From positions 1 through 8,581 of the forward strand of contig JACMLA010000357.1 in the NCBI GenBank assembly GCA_014379815.1: a stretch of DNA of 8,581 nt, given 5' to 3'. Within the stretch, counting starts at the first letter, position 1, and every line of letters starts with the position of its first letter. Positions 6,068 to 8,581 of the stretch are shown in pieces. The position numbers and the translations under genes are program-made. This DNA comes from Bryobacteraceae bacterium (GTDB taxonomy: Bacteria; Acidobacteriota; Terriglobia; Bryobacterales; Bryobacteraceae). The notes under the pieces were generated by a model. It made no database searches and was not told where the DNA came from. It saw only the letters and a list, made by a program, of their open reading frames with translations.

Positions 6068-8581
6068 CTAAAACTGGAAGCGTACGCCGAGCCAGGCATT
6101 GATTCCGGGCGCGTCTACGCCGGACCCGTGATATCGATAGTTTCGGTCCAGCAGATTCTCCAGCGAAGCATTCAGTTGCCAGCGCTCTCCTAAAGGTATT
6201 CCGGAACGGATTCCGACAGTAGCCCAGCCTGCTGTCGACAGAAACAGTGGCACCCGGGAATTATCGTCTACTACTCGCACGCCGTTAATCGAAGCGCCGA
6301 TCGGCAACACTCGATTCTGAATTTGCGGCAGTGTCTCACCGGTCGGAAGGAACACACCTGTCGACGGATCCACGAGAGTAGCTACACGGGAACCGCGGAA
6401 GAATGAGGCGACATCGACACGTCGGAACGACGCTCCGATTCGCTCGTCATCGCGATCGCCGCCACTCAGCCGGGATTGCTCGCCCGAGGCGGACAGTGAG
6501 GCCTCTATCCACGGACGTCGGCCTGAGGGTGCATAGCGCAGGCGCAACGCTCCCATAGCAGGCGGCAAACGACGAATGTTTCGATTGGGCAGAAGGTCGC
6601 GACCGAGGATATAGCTGTAGTTTCCCTCCAGTGCGAGACGGCTGGTTAGCAGTAGCCGGCCCATCGTTTCCACGCCATAGTAGCGGGACCGGCCGTCATT
6701 CACGAACGCTTTGACTGCACGAGGATCGCTGGCTGTCGACACGCCAACTACCCCCTGGGCACGCTGCGCCGTGGTCTGCACTGTCGGAGTTACTGGCAGC
6801 CCGGCAATACTCGTTGGCACGTTGTCGACTGGAAAGAGTACGGTCCGGCGCACGATAGGGTCGTAGAGATCCGAACCGAAAAACTGCGCTCTTGCGTAAA
6901 CCCGGCTAGTGCGGACCCGCATACCGAATTCGTAATTCATTAGCGACTCGGGTGTCAGGCTGGTCAGCGCGCGTCCGGTTGCGAGAGCGCCCTCACCAGC
7001 GTCTGTAGCCAGAAGCGCCCCGGCACCGATCACCTCCGCTGCCGGAACCTCGTAGCCCAGGTCATTTAAGCCCAGGGCGCCCAGGTCGTTCAGATTCGGT
7101 GCGCGAAAGCCCCTGCTCACAACGGCATGAATTCCGAAGGGACCTGTGAGCTGCCACTGTATGCTGCTCTGGAACGTGAAATCCCGGAACCACTGCGACG
7201 TTTCCGGGATTCGCAGAGCACGGTCCTCGATGGTCGCGAATCGAACGCCGGTAAAGCGAACACCCGCAGAGGCGCGAATCGGACCCAGCACTTGCCAGCT
7301 GCCTTGCGCAAAGCTGCCCAGATTCTGGTAACCCGAACCATTGGGATACAGAGGTCGCGGCGCTGTTGTCGCGCCGTTCGCCGGATTGCGAACCTCTCGT
7401 GATGACTGGATGTGCTCGTCATAGATGTCGCCTCCGAAAGAGGCGACCAAACGCGACCCAACGTGCGTCGTAGCCTGACCCGTATACCCAAATACGTTGA
7501 CCTCTGCGAGGTCAGTAGTGACGGGATCGGTGGCCAGCAAGTTCTGCCGCCGTCCCCCATCGGTTTGGCGGTTGAAGGAGAAGGTACCGCTCAACGAGTC
7601 CAACCAGCCGAGGCGCAGCTTCTCATACCGCGCATAGAACAAGTTCAATGCCTGTGGCTCGAAAGTGGAGATCAGGCGACCCAGCCCCCCAAGGAGATCT
7701 TTGTATCCGCGCACACCGTCCTGCACACCACGCTGATAGTTCAGCGTCAGGATCTGGTCTGAGTCAAGACGAACGGCGAACCGCGCCTCGGCGCCATATT
7801 GTTGAAACCCGCTGTCCTGCTGCCGGTTGCCAACCAGCTCGCGCAAGTCTTCGCGCTTTAGACCGAAGAACCGGTGAAACACGTTCCGCGAATCGAATCC
7901 TCCACCTGCGCGGAGATCATTGTGACGCCCCCCCGAGAGACCTCCCAACAGGAAAAGGCGCTGAGTCGATAGGGAGACCTTGCCCCCGCCGGTACCCGAC
8001 AGGTCAGCGGAAGCGGCACCGGCTTGCACTTGCCCGTGAACCTCCAGCTGGCCTCCGGAGGCGAACTGCGGCTGGTCCGTAACAACGTGGATTGTGCCGC
8101 CGAGAGAATCACTACCCCATGACACGCTGGTCGGCCCAAGCACAGCTTCCACGCGCCTCGCCTGACCAGGCTCGATGTACGCCAGATACTGATTCGGTCC
8201 GGACCGGTAGGTAGAGTTGTTAAACCGGATGCCATCCACCAGGTTCAGCACCTGGTATCCGCTTAGGCCTCGCAGAGTCGGAGAGACTTGCGCGTACGTG
8301 CTCTGCTGCAACTGGATTCCAGGTTCGTGCGCCAGCGAGTGACCCAGCGTCGGCAAAGCTTGCTCACGTAGTTGAGCGTCGGAACGGACAAGGGCCACGT
8401 GAGGGGATTCGAGTATGTCTTCCTGCGCGCCCCTTGCCGTTGGTGTCGCTGACACAGTCACGCTGCTATACAAAGACTCCGGTGCGAGATCGATCCAAAT
8501 CGGTTGGGTCTGCAGATCGGGCAAAGGCAGCTCAAAACTGGCAAAGCCCGGGGCGGAAACACGAATTATCCCTGACGCTTC
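6068..8581 (-). CDS. TonB-dependent outer-membrane receptor, N-terminus cut by window edge
   Basis: This is an outer-membrane beta-barrel importer energised by TonB. The frame is open to the right edge, giving 837 residues; a TTG at 8524 is not the true start, because the in-frame codons upstream (EASGIIRVSAPGFASF) read like the end of a carboxypeptidase-regulatory-like beta domain. Counting from the edge, SVTVSA (40-45) is a likely TonB-box region. A plug domain follows (about 60-170) with TLRGLSGYQVLNLVDGIR and WGSDSLGG, the style of hemoglobin/heme-type receptors. The barrel includes FRAPNLNDL (492-500), a late NLLDRNYRYHGSGVDAPG segment, and a final Phe typical of barrel proteins. No His lies between the FRAP box and the LTPESLMNYEFG segment, where heme receptors usually have one, so a heme ligand is doubtful. 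Its stop is 3 bp from that of the convergent ATPase gene. The family call is very secure; the ligand is unknown. Confidence 0.94.
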   Translation of the reverse strand, partial: EASGIIRVSAPGFASFELPLPDLQTQPIWIDLAPESLYSSVTVSATPTARGAQEDILESPHVALVRSDAQLREQALPTLGHSLAHEPGIQLQQSTYAQVSPTLRGLSGYQVLNLVDGIRFNNSTYRSGPNQYLAYIEPGQARRVEAVLGPTSVSWGSDSLGGTIHVVTDQPQFASGGQLEVHGQVQAGAASADLSGTGGGKVSLSTQRLFLLGGLSGGRHNDLRAGGGFDSRNVFHRFFGLKREDLRELVGNRQQDSGFQQYGAEARFAVRLDSDQILTLNYQRGVQDGVRGYKDLLGGLGRLISTFEPQALNLFYARYEKLRLGWLDSLSGTFSFNRQTDGGRRQNLLATDPVTTDLAEVNVFGYTGQATTHVGSRLVASFGGDIYDEHIQSSREVRNPANGATTAPRPLYPNGSGYQNLGSFAQGSWQVLGPIRASAGVRFTGVRFATIEDRALRIPETSQWFRDFTFQSSIQWQLTGPFGIHAVVSRGFRAPNLNDLGALGLNDLGYEVPAAEVIGAGALLATDAGEGALATGRALTSLTPESLMNYEFGMRVRTSRVYARAQFFGSDLYDPIVRRTVLFPVDNVPTSIAGLPVTPTVQTTAQRAQGVVGVSTASDPRAVKAFVNDGRSRYYGVETMGRLLLTSRLALEGNYSYILGRDLLPNRNIRRLPPAMGALRLRYAPSGRRPWIEASLSASGEQSRLSGGDRDDERIGASFRRVDVASFFRGSRVATLVDPSTGVFLPTGETLPQIQNRVLPIGASINGVRVVDDNSRVPLFLSTAGWATVGIRSGIPLGERWQLNASLENLLDRNYRYHGSGVDAPGINAWLGVRFQF

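Noticed and set aside
7412..8082. Plus-strand open frames opposite the TonB receptor
   Set aside because: They lie within a clear receptor gene and encode Arg/Pro-rich sequence typical of the antisense frames of a GC-rich gene.
8522..8524. TTG as the start codon of the TonB receptor
   Set aside because: The same frame continues upstream to the window edge with a translation fitting the family's N-terminal beta domain.

Overview
The window looks like chromosomal DNA of a diderm bacterium with moderate to high GC content. The combination of genes suggests Acidobacteriota (Bryobacteraceae/Solibacter-like): an exported DinB-fold protein, a HemQ-type protein, a membrane pyrophosphatase with an unusual active-site motif, and a TonB-dependent receptor that appears to carry a carboxypeptidase-regulatory-like N-terminal domain. 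The lineage is inferred from gene style only. The window is densely coding, with five protein genes and no RNA genes, CRISPR array or transposase.

Layout. Positions 1-2109 (minus strand) hold the first 703 residues of a membrane-integral pyrophosphatase that runs off the left edge. It is translated directly from the sequence because the frame has no stop inside the window. Positions 2110-2258 are the only sizeable intergenic gap. It contains two nested perfect 10-bp inverted repeats, the inner one with a competing short hairpin, immediately in front of the pyrophosphatase start codon. Positions 2259-3077 (minus) encode a coproheme decarboxylase/HemQ-type protein. Nine bases upstream of it is a secreted DinB-like protein (3087-3620, minus), so the two probably form one transcript. 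A 47-bp divergent intergenic region separates these from a plus-strand 798-residue HerA/FtsK-type ATPase (3668-6064). That gene ends only 3 bp from the stop codon of a convergent TonB-dependent receptor (6068-8581, minus), whose N-terminus lies beyond the right edge.

How the genes relate. The DinB-like protein and HemQ are probably co-transcribed, and the pyrophosphatase may be a downstream member or have its own promoter. HemQ would finish heme synthesis by the coproporphyrin route. The pyrophosphatase would use PPi to pump ions across the inner membrane. The receptor would import an unidentified ligand across the outer membrane. The ATPase is an orphan in this window: no nuclease or other obvious partner is visible. 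I do not see a complete new multi-gene system. The most noteworthy points are the nested inverted repeats before the pyrophosphatase, the divergent features of that enzyme, and the orphan ATPase with its coiled-coil tail.
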